Shown here: piece by piece, positions 22,314 through 34,232 of the stretch
Layout: each line of letters begins with the position of its first letter
Position numbering within the stretch: position 1 is the stretch's first letter
NCBI GenBank assembly: GCA_038030265.1
Contig: CM075939.1
Span: forward strand, 32,903,253-32,967,252
Origin: Corythucha ciliata
Taxonomy: Eukaryota; Arthropoda; Insecta; Hemiptera; Tingidae
DNA length: 64,000 nt
Reading direction: 5' to 3'
Translations under genes and position numbers: made by a program
The notes under the pieces: model-generated
Seen by the model: only the letters and a program-made list of their open reading frames with translations
Databases searched by the model: none
What the model was told of the DNA's origin: nothing

Positions 22314-23407
22314 GTAAGTATCAATAAATTGTTGCGCTCGGTAGTTTTTCGTATGGAATAAAATTGGGAAATTCTCTCATTTGCAGACGATTACAGCGAT
22401 AGCAACTGTGGTGAACATCGCGGCGGAAGATCCCGAGACAAATAACAGGATATTTATTGGTTATTTTCTGATTGCTTTTCTTTTTATACCACTAAACATC
22501 TAACTTCATACGAGCCTTTTCTGCAGTCCGTCGAATTGTTTTCGGAGTTTTTATCATCTTGTGCTTTATTGGCTTCGGGGCAGGACTTTTATCTGTCCTA
22601 AACGTAAGAAACGTTTAGCTGAACTGAATGGTTTTTACTTTCAATACTCAATAAAGGATCAAGACCTCGAATTCAGCAGGAGACTCGCTCTTATAGCATC
22701 CGTACTTCTAGTGATTGTTATAATTTATTGGTTGACGCTCACAATTATTTGTTTGACGACGAGCCCGTGCAGTACGAGGTTACAAATTATATTTAATTAT
22801 TTTCGTTTACCAATACCAATTTAAACAGTCTTCACTTAAAGGTACATCTGCATGCACAATCGTTGTGCGGATCGTTGGTTCATTCAAGCTTCAGGGCGTA
22901 ATGTTAACCCTCCGCGTCATTCTCCGTGCCCAGGAGACGTGAAGTCGCTTCATAGCGGTTTCATAATCGGACCCAGGGATAGCGTGTCTCATCAAAAAGA
23001 AGGCGAACAATAACTTTCAAATATCAAGAATATCTGAAGAATTTATTTTAGGTTCGTTTTAGCAGGAAATTTTCCTCCGATGGTTTTACCCTCGGACACC
23101 GACGAGTCACTTGGTCCCTCAAATGAGAATGAGACCTACGGTCACGAGGTGAAGAAATATAAGTGTTTTTCTAGGTTTACTCGCGATATTATATGCATTA
23201 TAAGCATTGTACTGATATTTGGTTGAGTATCGTGATAATTTTAACGTACGGTGGAGAGTAGGGTAATTTATTTCTCTTTTTTTTTTCGCAGTATATTTAG
23301 TGTACTCATCATTGATATTCTTCTCCTACGTGAACACCATTGACATGTATTTCGTAACTCCCGAGCTGCCAACAAGCAAGTCAATCACATTGGTCCGCGT
23401 TGTTTAA
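22230..23407 (+). CDS. Uncharacterised four-transmembrane protein, gene span, 6 exons
   Basis: Exons 22230-22313, 22387-22459, 22527-22603, 22657-22778, 23052-23221 and 23292-23407 join in phase to give 213 residues. Four hydrophobic segments are visible: about residues 9-38, 56-77, 88-111 and 164-189. A hydrophilic loop between segments 3 and 4 has an Asn-Glu-Thr sequon at residue 145; with a cytoplasmic N-terminus this loop would be extracellular. The short cytosolic tail ends SKSITLVRVV. The ATG sits in good context (CCAAAATGG). I do not recognise the family: the layout resembles MARVEL-like or other insect tetraspan proteins, but the Cys-Cys-Gly motif of true tetraspanins is absent. Introns are very short (53-73 bp except one of 273 bp). 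Poly(A) candidates are ATTAAA at 23490 and 23518. Confidence 0.68.
22387..22459 (+). CDS. Four-TM protein exon 2
   Basis: Acceptor catttgcag; TITAIATVVNIAAEDPETNN-RIFI plus one base; donor gttatt is weak. It completes segment 1 and the first loop. Confidence 0.62.
22527..22603 (+). CDS. Four-TM protein exon 3
   Basis: Acceptor cttttctgcag; V-RRIVFGVFIILCFIGFGAG-LLSVLN; donor gtaaga. Second membrane segment. Confidence 0.68.
22657..22778 (+). CDS. Four-TM protein exon 4
   Basis: Acceptor actcaataaag (weak tract, 53-bp intron); DQDLEFSRRLALIASVLLVI...CLTTSPCST plus two bases; donor gttaca. Third membrane segment. Reading through the donor ends at a TAA 12 codons later, which would be an alternative C-terminus. 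Confidence 0.6.
23052..23221 (+). CDS. Four-TM protein exon 5
   Basis: Acceptor tttattttag; R-FVLAGNFPPMVLPSDTDESL...RFTRDIICIISIVLIF plus one base; donor gttgag. It carries the acidic hydrophilic loop and starts segment 4. Confidence 0.62.
23292..23407 (+). CDS. Four-TM protein exon 6 (terminal)
   Basis: Acceptor tttttcgcag; V-YLVYSSLIFFSYVNTIDMYF, then VTPELPTSKSITLVRVV and TAA at 23405-23407. It completes segment 4 in perfect phase with exon 5. Confidence 0.65.
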
Positions 23408-23523
23408 ACTGGCGAATTTTGACATCGAAGTTAACTAAAAAAAAGAGAGAGAGAAAAAAAACACTCGTACATATATAGTTATTGTGACAATTAAATACTT
23501 ATTCCATGGGGCTTCGTATTAAA

Positions 23524-25140
23524 GCAGGGTTTCGATCATTCAAGGCTTTCTCTATCTAGAATCTAGATTGTACATGTCTGACGGCTGCCCCAGTCTGTAA
23601 AGACATAGAATAGAAAATATATCTGCCCTACTGCCCTGGAGCGAAGCTAGGAGGTCCGTGTTTTAGGGTTTGTTAGGATGATGGATAGGTTTGCGGACCA
23701 ACATAAGGTATCTACACTCCGACCCCCCCCCCCAAATTAGCAATGGCGTATGGCGGTTGAGTGAATCACACTCACACATATGGCGGCCTTGGACTCGGCA
23801 TGCACTGGAATGAGGAGATCGCTGAAGGCCAACAAGATTTGTCAGCGTTGCGGGCAATAGCCGAAACAAACAAAACTTATAGCGTTTCCCATTTGCACAC
23901 AATTTTGCATTTGGGCAGTTCATTTCCACCCTTCCACTCACACTGGGACTCTTTGAGTCGATTCTTTGCGTCTAAAAATGAATGTCGCGTGAATCTCGAC
24001 TGAGTCGGGGCAGAGTCGACTATTTGTGTCTAGAATATCATGCGTTGCGGGTTACTATTTTTGAATATTTTTGCGTCTCAACGGAAATGGGATCCTCGGA
24101 TTCATGTTCCACAACATTGGGTCAGTGCGTCTAGGGGGGGCCCTGGATTAATCAGATTTTTTCCCTCACCATGGGAACAAAGATACTCATCAAGTCGTCA
24201 TCAATAACGCTCAATCATAGCTGAAGGTGAAAAATCGGACATACGCTGTTTCCGGGGGCATGTTCACGACTGTAAACGAGTCAAAGTGCTAATTCGCGGC
24301 TAAAATTAAGAAAAGTCGCTCATTCACAACCAAAATAGAGAAAATTCACGGTTTCCAACAACCACTTACACAAAGTGACATAAAGTGCTAATTCATGTCT
24401 AAAGCGAAAGAAATTGCTAATTCGTGGTTAAAATAGAGAAAAATCATATTGTCGACTAAAATGTGTGAAAAGTGCTTATTGAGAAAAAACGCTCATTGAC
24501 AGATAAAGTTGAGACAACGCCATTGACTGAAAAAATTGAGAAAGCCGCTATAGCGAATAAACTGAGAAACAACGCTAATTCTTGGCTAAAAGCGGGAAAA
24601 TAGCTGATTCAAAGCAGGGGCGTTGCCAGCTTTTGATCTAGGGGTGGGCAGCTTCACGTGAGCTCAAGTCAGACGCATCCCAATGACTATTGCGGTGATG
24701 AGTCCCCCCCAAAAATATCTCGGTAATTCATCAAAGCAAAACCCTTAACTTAACTCGTAGCCAAAGCTTCCGACCTCCTTCATAGTATACCTGACATCAT
24801 GGGATCTTCTCAGACTAGCTGCTTTTTTCTAAGGTCATGAGCTGGTCGAACGCGCGTTTATAAGACTATAACTTGACAGTTTACAGGCCTACAAGTTCCT
24901 GATAAGGAGCCATTTGTCTGCACGTCGGAAGAGTCCAGTTTGGGGGACTAAATTTCCGCAGTTTCCATACCAGACACCGTAAAGAAAAAAAAGTGTGGCC
25001 ACGAAGTTAACCCCCCCCCCCCCACGGTGCAATGGAGGGGACCCGATGTTATGCCGGATTGCCGGGCCCCCAACTTCAGTAAAACGGCCCTGTTTATAGT
25101 TGTCTTATCAATTGAGTGAATGTAGGAGTTTGTTCTGGAA
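23524..25140. other. Intergenic stretch after the four-TM gene
   Basis: No exon recognised. It contains a poly-C run near 23725, a ~30-bp array at 24280-24605 and a poly-C run near 25010. Confidence 0.55.
24280..24605 (-). repeat. ~30-bp minisatellite array ending at a transposon-like terminus
   Basis: Units such as GTGCTAATTCGCGGCTAAAA. The array ends directly before CAGGGGCGTTGCCAGC at 24615. Confidence 0.8.
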
Positions 25141-26452
25141 AGGTGCTTGAAACATGTTCGGAGCAGAGGTTTTTCTTGAGTGTAGGCCTGACGTGACAAA
25201 ACTTCCAACACGAAGGGTAGCGTTTTCCATTTCAACGGCACTTGCTCGACGCAGGATGTTGTTTTACCATGTGCACCCGGACAAATCTATTAGTTGTATC
25301 TGTGAAGAAAGTTTCTCGGACCATAGGACCGTACAATTTGGTTTTCAGCGCTCTTCGATTGGTCCTTTCGGGATAGGTGACAGGTTGTCGCCTTAGCGTA
25401 GGTAGTGAATATTCCCGGAGATCCTTCGCGCCGGAACGTGTTGCAGCACTGAGGAAGGCCCTCTTCCTGCCTGGCCTTTGGCTTGATGAATACTCAGCTC
25501 TTCTTAGTGAAGCATGTAGCTCGTTTTTCAAAATTCTCATGCCTCTGACTGATTCGTTCTGTCCGTGGATCTTCTTACTCTGGTAGGTGCAGATGGTATA
25601 CGCCTGAACTGCTAAGGGAGAGGGAGAACAGTCTGCGGCTTCTTCGCCTCGAGCGGTTTGATTCGTCAGGCTGCATAATTGGAGACCTGCTATCGCGGCG
25701 GCACGTAGGGATTACTGCAGAAGTCTGAGGAAAGCCAAAATAGCGTTCAATGACGGAAAAATGAAATCCTCTGTGAATAAGGCTCGGACGGCCTGGCAGA
25801 TCGTCAGGAACAAAATTTGAGGTTCGCATACGAGGAATTTCTATGGCCAATCATCTTTGACGGCCGACGGTTTCAACAATTTTTTTGTTAATGCACGATA
25901 GGATTCGGCATCTTCGAGTAGCTTTGAGGATTTTCTTCCTAGGAAGTGTAGCGCAGTCGAGACTCTCGCTTTCCGTGAGGCTCTCGTTGAGGAAGTGTTC
26001 GAGGTGATCAACTCCTTGAGGGCGGCGAGCTCACCTGGCATCTATGGTTTACTGAAAGCTTCGTTCATAGTATCGGAGTAGAAATCGTGCTGCCCCTACC
26101 TTATGTGACTGGAACCGTCGATGATGCCTGAAGGTTGCTCGAGTGATTCCTGTGCCAAAGAAACGTCATGCTGCTTACAGTGATTTTCGTCCGATATCAA
26201 TCACTTGTGTGTTTCTCAAAATCTTTGAGACTTTGATGGTTAGAAGGTTGTAGACCTACTTGGGAAATTCGTCAGTCCTTTGCGAGAACCAATGTGGTTT
26301 TAGAAGGGGAGGATCAACTTCTAAGGCCGCCGTCGGTGTGCTGAGAAAAAAAGAAGGTTATTTTGCGTCTGTTTGATCTTTCGACTCGATCAACCACAGT
26401 ATACTGTCTGTGAAACTTTGATACTGGACTGGATAGCTTGGCGGTGTCTACG

Positions 26453-28265
26453 GCAGTGGCGTAGGTAGGAATTTGTTCTTGGGGGGGGGGGATCAGATTG
26501 AAATCTCGTAAGGGTGAGGAGAGAGGGTAAGTTCACATTTTAGTCATCATTCCACCCAGCCAGCACAGTCTTGAATCTGGACATCTTGCTGCCCTCATTA
26601 TAGCCTTAATCTCTCAGTTAAGAGCGATTTTTGGACTCTACCCGCAAATTAGCGCTTTTCTCAATTTTGGCCGAGTGTATCGTTCTTCCCAATTTCAGCC
26701 ACGGATTAGCGGTTTTGCCCCACCCCCTTCCATAGCCATGAATTTGCGCATTTTCCCAACTTTAGCAGCAAAGTATCGTTTTTATCCTGTGAGCAACGTT
26801 TCTTAAATATCCACGAGTTTTGGCGTTTTCCTCAATTTTAGCAGCATATTACCGATTTTTAAAATTTTTTATCAGGGGATTAGCACTTTTCTCAGTTTTA
26901 GCTGGAAATGAACGTTTTTCTTAAGTGTTTTCCTCAATATAAGCCGCAAAATAGGGAGACTTTTCACGAATTATGATTTTTTTGGTTCACCATACGCAAT
27001 GCATGAGCGATTTTTCTCAGTTTACTCGCGAATTAGCGGTTTCTTCACCTATTGCCATAAATTGGCGCTATTTTTCAATTTCAGCCTGAAAAGTTGCCTT
27101 CAGAATCCGCAAATTGGCGAATATTCAGTTTTTGGCGCAAATTAGAATTTTTCTCAATTTCAACCGCGAATTAGTGCTTTTTTTAATTGTAGCGGCGACG
27201 CGTCGCGTCGTAGCGTTTCAAACCTGTGAGATAGCGAATGTTCTCAATTTCAGTCACAAATTAGCGTTTGGCGCAATTTTAGCTGTAAATTGGCGATTTT
27301 CTCTATTTTTCGCCGCGAATTAGCAATTTTCTTAATTTTTAGGCTTAAAATTAACCTTTCTCTTAATTTTGACCAGGCAGATTATTTTATTTTCTAAATA
27401 TTACCCGCAAATCAGTGGTTTTTCACATTTTACCACCGCATTAGCAATTTTATATTACTTTTATAGGTATAGATTATTGCTTCTTTTCAGTTCTAGCCGT
27501 GAATTAGCGTATTTTTTAACATTATACTATAAACATGCATGAATTTGCAATTTTCTGAATTTTAGCAGCGTGGTAGCGTTTCCAATCCGTGCATTACCGA
27601 TCGAGTTTTGTCAATTTTTGCCAAGAATTGGCCGTGTGACTCAATTTAAGCTGCAAATTGTCAATTTTTTCCATTTTTAACAGAGAATTAGCACTTTTCC
27701 CCAATTTGAACTGAAAATTAACGTTTTTCTTCATTTTAGCTGCGCTTTCAATTTTTCAATTTTTGCCGCGAATTAGTGATTTTCTTCATTTTGTGTCCGC
27801 GAATTAACGTTTTTCCATAACTTTATATATCTGCAAATTGCAAATTAGCGATTTTTCCCAATTTCAGCTGTGAAATAGCGTTTTGTGCTAATTTTGCGGC
27901 AATTCAGCATCCTATTCCCTTTTTCATACGCGAATGGGCGATTTTACGCCATTTCAGTTGTGAATTTGCCATTTTTGTCCAATTTTAACCTGAAAGCGTC
28001 TTTCAGCTTTAGCTTTAGCAGCTATAGCTACGAATATTACCGATTTTTGTCTGATAGAGGGTCCGATGTGAACCCCCCAACCCCAACCCCGTTCCTCGGT
28101 ACACTTCTGCGTTGGGTTTGAAGTGAAGCTGAACGTACGCGGACCTTTTCGGGCTGCTTTAAGCCCAGAAAATCTGCTAAACCTAACTTCCACGTGAAAC
28201 GCTCATTTTTGGAGATTTTATGGGGCTCTTCGTTAGGGTACTAATGCTTCTTCGTTCGTATACTT
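26453..28265 (+). mobile_element. Insertion splitting the reverse transcriptase, mostly minisatellite
   Basis: Starts CAGTGGCGTAGGTAGG, a relative of the termini at 15646 and 24615, followed by an 11-base G run and then a long ~30-bp array (26630-28010). No matching right terminus seen. Confidence 0.6.
26630..28010 (+). repeat. Longest ~30-bp minisatellite array
   Basis: About 45 degenerate units of CGAATTAGCG-TTTTTCTCAA-TTTTAGC(C). Confidence 0.88.
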
Positions 28266-29250
28266 GTAGCGGGTTGGCGACAGTCTTTTTCCTTTGCTGG
28301 TAGAACTTCGAGCCTACTATCTGCGAAAAACTTAGGAGTCAAGCAAGGTTCTATATCTGGTCCTCCAATTTTCAGTTTGTATGTTACATGATCTCCCACA
28401 GAACTCCAATACAAGTCGATCTTAAGCTAATCTCTACGCGGATGACGTAACAATAGTTTGCTCGGGGGACTCCTCGGATGATGCTGTTTCTGCGGCAGGG
28501 GAGGCCACGATGCTGGTGAGTAACTGAAGTTTGTCTAATCGGTTGGTGCTGAATGCAGCCAAGACTCAGGACTTGTGCATAAACCTTTCCTGTGGCAGCG
28601 TCGGTCACAAAAGTGTTTGGTTCCTGGGTGTTGATGTGGATTCGCGGGTATCTGGAGTGGCGCATATCGACGTTCTTTGCTCTGCCCTGTCGCGTGTGCT
28701 GTATGTTCTGTGGCGGCTTTCCACCTCTCTCTCGAGTGGAGTTGTGAGAATGGTTTATCATGCCTCTTTTCACTCAAAAATGACTTACGTCATCATTGCC
28801 TGGGGGAGCTCATCTCAGACCGTCAGGGTGCATAAAGTGTAAAAGAAGGCAATTCGGATCCTTGCTGGGGTGAATTTTCGTGCTCCGTGTCGATCGCTTT
28901 TCAAGAAACTGAGGATTCCCGCGGTTTATGCGGCCTTTCTATTGGAGCTCCTCTGTTTTACGAGGAACTCAGTGGACTGTGGTGTGACTGTCTCCCATCA
29001 GCACAATTATCTGACCCGTAACAATAGGGTGCCTTGGTTCCTGATAGATGTCATTTGTCCCGTTCCGGAGCTCTCAAACCCATACGTGCTGTGTCCACAA
29101 ATCTACAATATGTTGCCGCTCGGGCTCAGGAATCTTTCTTTCGGCGAAATGCATTTAGGTGGCGATTAACCCTGCATACCGTTTCTCCGCATTCGGTTGA
29201 GGAATTCTGTCTCAACATATGCTTGTTTTGGTTTATTATTCATTCTGAAT

Positions 29251-32200
29251 AATACACCTATGTTTTCGGTCAGGTAAACATTTATACAACCCACCCTCAA
29301 ACTTGTTCAGTGTAAGTTTTAACATGTCTAGATTCGATTTCTACAATGTCCGTCCGCCGTACGCCGTCCGGGCCATATCTTGCCCTAGAATTGCTCGAAA
29401 AAACTCGTTCTTTCGCACATCAACTCCATTTGGAATCTAGTTGGTCCTAACAGCTGATAAGTTTGATCAACGAACTCCCTGGGTTTTTATGGGCTGAAAG
29501 CGGGTCCAAAATGGGAGTTTTCAAAGGTTTTGAAATCATAGGGGTGTGTGACAATGTGGATCTGGGAATTGTTTTGTTGGAAATACTGTGGTTTAAGGAA
29601 GCTGACCAGCAAGAAAATTGGTTGGAAGTCCAACTCAAGATTTTTATTGAAGAATTCTCAGCGTCATAGAAGACAGACTCACTCTTTACTTTGAAGGAAA
29701 CAAAAGTCCCATCAGATCGTTTATCCGTTGAGTAAACTCGTTATCTTATGCGCTGTAAATCTTCTCTTTTCAACAGGAAACACCCACCTTTTTTCTTCAA
29801 ATTCACCAACTTAGCGGTCGTTTAATTATTTTCCGACGACTCGGTTTTATTCATCATTTAAGCCGCTCATTGTTCTTCTATTTTATTTTAGATAAGAAGA
29901 AAACCTTCTTTTCTGGGCTATAATTTTTGGCCTCTCCCTGACTAACTTAAAAAAGTGCTAAGGTCATCCCTTGCATTTCACTTTTAATTCTGATGCCTAT
30001 GGAATTTGAACTCCTCTACACAAAGAACAAAAGCTCTTTTGCAATGAATTGTAACTTTAACCTATTTGCCCATTGACTCTTCTCGGAGGGAGTGGGTGGC
30101 ATAAATTGTTTTTTTTTTTTTTTCTTCGACGGGGAGGAAAGAGCTACCCCTCCTCAAATCCATCCGAAGACTGTTTTTCAACAATTTGATGCCGTCACAT
30201 TCTTCCCGGGGTGAAAGTTTCGCCTTTTGTGATATTCGCGCTTTATTAAATGATTGTCTAAAACAATGATATGTTACACGCTAGGGCTGGTTTTTTTCAC
30301 AACACTAAATTGAGGTTCTCTGTAAGCTTTCGTGCTAACAGTATTTTTCATTGAAGAAAGGTGAAATATATGGGGCATCATAAAATGATTGACTTCCTAA
30401 ATAATTCAATTCTTGGTAAATCATTCTTTAGAGGACACATTTCCGCAGAAACCAATATTATGCTCTTGACATTTGCCATCCCGGGTATGGAAAAATAATT
30501 TCCCGTCCCGGGCAACAGGGAATTAAGTTATCCTTTCCTGACTTTTTGAGTGTTCCAATCTTTAAAGAGCAAGAAGAACGGCACAACTACACGAGTAAAC
30601 CTTTTCCCCAACCAATTTCATTTTTGCATAGCCCATTTTCTGCACCTTAGGGGGAACGTAGTGACGTTTCCGGAGAACTTTTGCTCTGTCATTCTTTCAA
30701 GGATGAGATGAACTCAATTTTTACCATTTCATTGCCCAATGTTGCCTTCTTTTTCTGCGAGTTTCGTGAAAGGAGACGATAACATTTCCAAGAAAAATTT
30801 GCTCAACAGAGTACTAAGCCCCTTGAAATAATAAAATAAGTGACGAAAATTTTGAAGAAGACTTGTGAACTGCAAAAGGAAAGAAACTCGTTTTTGTGAC
30901 GACCTTGCTCTTGATTTTTTTTCCTCCTCGACGCTACCGTTTTTATATTCTCCAAAAGAGGAAACAATAATTTACTGGCACTTTCTACGCAAGATTTTTT
31001 TTTTTTTCAAATACTTTGCATTCCACTAAACTTTCTAAATTTTAGATTACATTTTAAAATATTATACTTAATAAGTATATTATTTTGACATGAATGCATT
31101 TTGAATATATTACTTAAATCGTATTCTTTAGCTTTAAGCAGCATTAAAAAGGGAGTGGAAACATGATTCTTGGTGTTTGCAGCAGACTTATCAAATCTGA
31201 TAATGATTTGTTAAAAACTTCAAGGCTAGACTACCTAGAAAACGCTACAAAATTAGCCTTTTTTTTTATCGAAATGTTGTGAAAGAAACGTGTTTGCGTA
31301 AAAAGCCAAGATTATTTTTTATTCTCCTTTTTTAAATCTTCGCAATTACACTGTTGAAGATGACTGAACTGTTAGAGAGGAATCATACCTCACCTATGCC
31401 GCTGTTAGAGCTAATAAGAAAAGTACTGTATTACATTCGCTGAAATTCCCTTCGTCACGTGTGGTGTGTGGCTACAGTCTGTGTGAGAAATCGTCTTCAT
31501 CTGTTGCCTCCTAACTAAACTAATTATTAATGTTTTGTAATAGTAACCCAACAGCAAGTACCCCCACAGTTTTTTTTTTTTTTTTTTTCCTGTTTAGAGT
31601 TGCTCAATCTAACCCCCCACCCCCTCTCCAGAACCCTCGGTTCACGACAAGCCCTCTACCCTGGTGTCATTTCTTTCGCTCTGGTGATTTGAATTGTTGC
31701 CGAGACTTTTTGCCGTAAGGTCACTTAAAGGGGTAATAGATCACGCAGGAAAAAATTAAGAAAGAAAATGGCATTCTCCCACGTTTTTGAATGCTGGAAA
31801 CGGTTTCAGAGCTGTGGATTTTTAATTCAAAGAAGATCTTCGCCAAATTCATGAAGGTTTGTTGAAAAGTTTCATAAGATTCCGTCAATCGTGATTGTTA
31901 ATTTTTTGACTTTTAACTTTATTTAAATAGGCAACCTTCGGGAATCAAAACGTGATTCTTCTTCGCCTCACTCCGCACTTTCATACGCCTTATTTTATCT
32001 TATAAAGACAATTTATTACAATTATAAACGGCGTACGGTCAATGGTTCATTTATCGAGAGATTTGGAAAACTAAGAGAAGGAGGCACACTAATTTAAAGG
32101 CCAATAAGCTGCGATTATCATACACAAATTGAGTCAGACGTTACTTTTAGGGCGAGGATGGAGAGAGGGAATAAAATGTGCCAAGGGAAATTCAGGAAGA

Positions 32201-32915
32201 CGATTTTTGTTCGCACGATTATGAAAACTATTTTCTATGCCAAATAGTTGCGCAATTTTTTCTAAATGCTAAATCGTATGAGAACCATCTTCTTTTGCTC
32301 AGTGCCCAATCCTCGCGTGATTCCATGAGCGAATTTGAGCTAAGGAGGATGGTTTACATACAAGTAATCTAAAGACTCGGTTGCACAATTACGTATGCAG
32401 TTGACTTTTCGTGTGAAGAAATGCTCCTCTCACCCACCGTCAATTCAAAAACGCTGTTCCTCTATTTCATTAGTTTTCTTTATTTGGGCTATAAAATAAT
32501 TAAAATGACCAAAGAAACCATGGGTTTCACTAGGATTAACATACAAAACATGATATTCACAGAGCCCGAGATCGTGGGGCGTTGAAAAACTCCCACACCG
32601 TCTAGATATTTTAAATAAAGCAGTGCGACTGGGGGATTCAGAAAGAATGATTCAAAGTGAAATTATGTTATTATAGTAGATCCTGAGTTGGCTTAAGAAA
32701 TATTAATTCAGGAAATCGTGAAATCCGCAATAATAATAAATCTGGTAATCTCCCGCCTCCACCCCCCATGAACTGGCTACAGGACTGCGTGCCACATGCG
32801 TGGTCACGTGGTCATTCTGCGATAAAGAGAGCGACCCCTCTCTAGTTGAGGAACGTTTGAAATTCGTTAGAACAGGGGGGTTTTAATAGAAAAATGAAAC
32901 ACATGTGATTCACTT
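29251..32915. other. AT-rich intergenic stretch
   Basis: Little repeat structure, no ORF over 70 codons and no recognisable exon. Homopolymer T runs are at 30110-30123 and 31570-31588. It is the least repetitive non-coding block in the window and might hold distal regulatory DNA, but nothing specific is visible. Confidence 0.5.
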
Positions 32916-32920
32916 ATGGC

Positions 32921-33053
32921 GTTTTCCATTCAATGCACTACACTAGTAGTGCTAACAGTGGTGTAAGTTTTCCCACCTGTCCTCTCTGAATTGAAACTTA
33001 TGTTTATGGAGAGGACGCTGCACTACACTTGTGTAGTGAGTTGAATGGAAATC
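32921..33053. mobile_element. Short MITE
   Basis: Ends TTTCCATTCAA / TTGAATGGAAA with inner ACTACACTAGTAGTG / CACTACACTTGTGTAGTG; arms ~35 bp. Confidence 0.7.
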
Positions 33054-33657
33054 ACTATTATATTTTTCAGCTCCGAATAATGTAATTTGGCGACTATTCA
33101 TCAAGCTTTGGCGCTCTCGAGGCGGGCACTAAAAAAAAATCCCGAAACTTGCCACTTCACCGACATATGCAATGCCGTGAAAATTTAAGCCAGGGAACAT
33201 CCAATTCCGTAGGAACCTATTATTCAGGCTTTGGGCGCTTTTGGGGCCGGGTAACCTAGGTTCTGCCAACGCAATAAAGCCCCCGAAAGAAGTTTTGCTT
33301 AATTGATGACTTAACTTGCAATTTCTTGAAAATAAAGATCAGAACCTTCAAAAAATTGCAGTTTCGCAGATTTTAAGCTCAGATGAGATGTTATCCCGTG
33401 GCAGGCTTCGGGCACTATCGTGGCATCGTGGCCGGCTAGCCCCGGTAAACGTACTCTCAACTATTTGGCCATATTTGACACACGTGTCCTCCTTAAGACA
33501 CCACCGCCTCCACGCCTCCTTGAGAAAAAAGGCCCAAAACGAGCAATTTATAGAAAATTAAGAACATAAGTTGACAATTATTAGAATAAGAACTAAAACT
33601 CACAATTTCGCAGATATTTGGCTCCAAATGACGAAATTTCGCGGCTCGTATAATCAC

Positions 33658-33715
33658 AGCATCAAAACTCCAACTACAAAGACCAAACCACAAACTCCAA
33701 ACCACAAAAAAGCTC
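33658..33715 (+). repeat. ~15-bp minisatellite (AAGCTCCAACCACA type)
   Basis: Four to five units such as AAACTCCAACTACAAAGACC. It abuts the fold-back element at 33716, and one unit reappears after that element (AAAGCTCCAACCAGAG, 34175). Confidence 0.55.
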
Positions 33716-34168
33716 GTAAAGCTTTGGTTTCCTAGGAAAGCGGTGCCGTAATATTACGTTAGAAAGTTTCCCTTTTAAATCAAGCCATAGTTGCCAAGAG
33801 AGCGGTAAACAGACAGCGGCACCGCTTCCATCGTGACGGTGACGATGAACGTTTTTTCCTCGTAGCTCCAACTATTTGGTAGTATTTTCTTTTAACAACA
33901 GAATAGAGTCGTTTTCGGACAATATTAATTACAATTTCGCCACCTTCCAGCGTCCAGGCAGTTTTTACGCTCATTGTAAACAAAAAACGTTCACCGTCAC
34001 CGTCAAAAATCGTTGATGAACAGTTCATCACCGTCATGAACGGCCGTCTCATTCGAAGCGGTGCCGCTGTCTGTTGACCGCTCTCTAGGCAACTACTGGT
34101 GTGATTTAAAAGGGGATTTTTTCTACCGCTATATTACGGCACCGCTTTTCTAGGAAACCAAAGCTTTA
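33716..34168. mobile_element. Large fold-back element, ~200-bp imperfect arms
   Basis: Ends TAAAGCTTTGGTTTCCTAG and its complement. Both arms also carry AACAGACAGCGGCACCGCTT and a GTTCACCGTCACCGTC-like block. Confidence 0.8.
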
Positions 34169-34232
34169 CCACATCAAAGCTCCAACCAGAGTTCTTTTTT
34201 CTTTATGTGTCCCAGCAATTAATTAATTGCAA

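Larger units (their letters stand above)
25150..29250 (+). mobile_element. Decayed non-LTR (Jockey/R1-type) retrotransposon, split by an insertion
   Basis: Fragments in order: endonuclease end FSDHRTVQFGF (25310-25345); linker KARTAWQIVRNK; EVFEVINSLRAASSPGIYGL (26000-26050); reverse-transcriptase start ARVIPVPKKRHAAYSDFRPI (26140-26200) and NQCGFRRGG; then, after 1.8 kb of foreign sequence, GVKQGSISGPPIFSLY (28330-28380), the catalytic YADD (LYADDVTIVCSGD, about 28430-28470) and a C-terminal region to ~29250. Frameshifts and stops are frequent, so it is dead. Edges are approximate and no poly(A) tail was found. Confidence 0.82.

Noticed and set aside
28384..28777. Minus-strand ORFs opposite the reverse transcriptase
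   Set aside because: Antisense shadows of the decayed retrotransposon.
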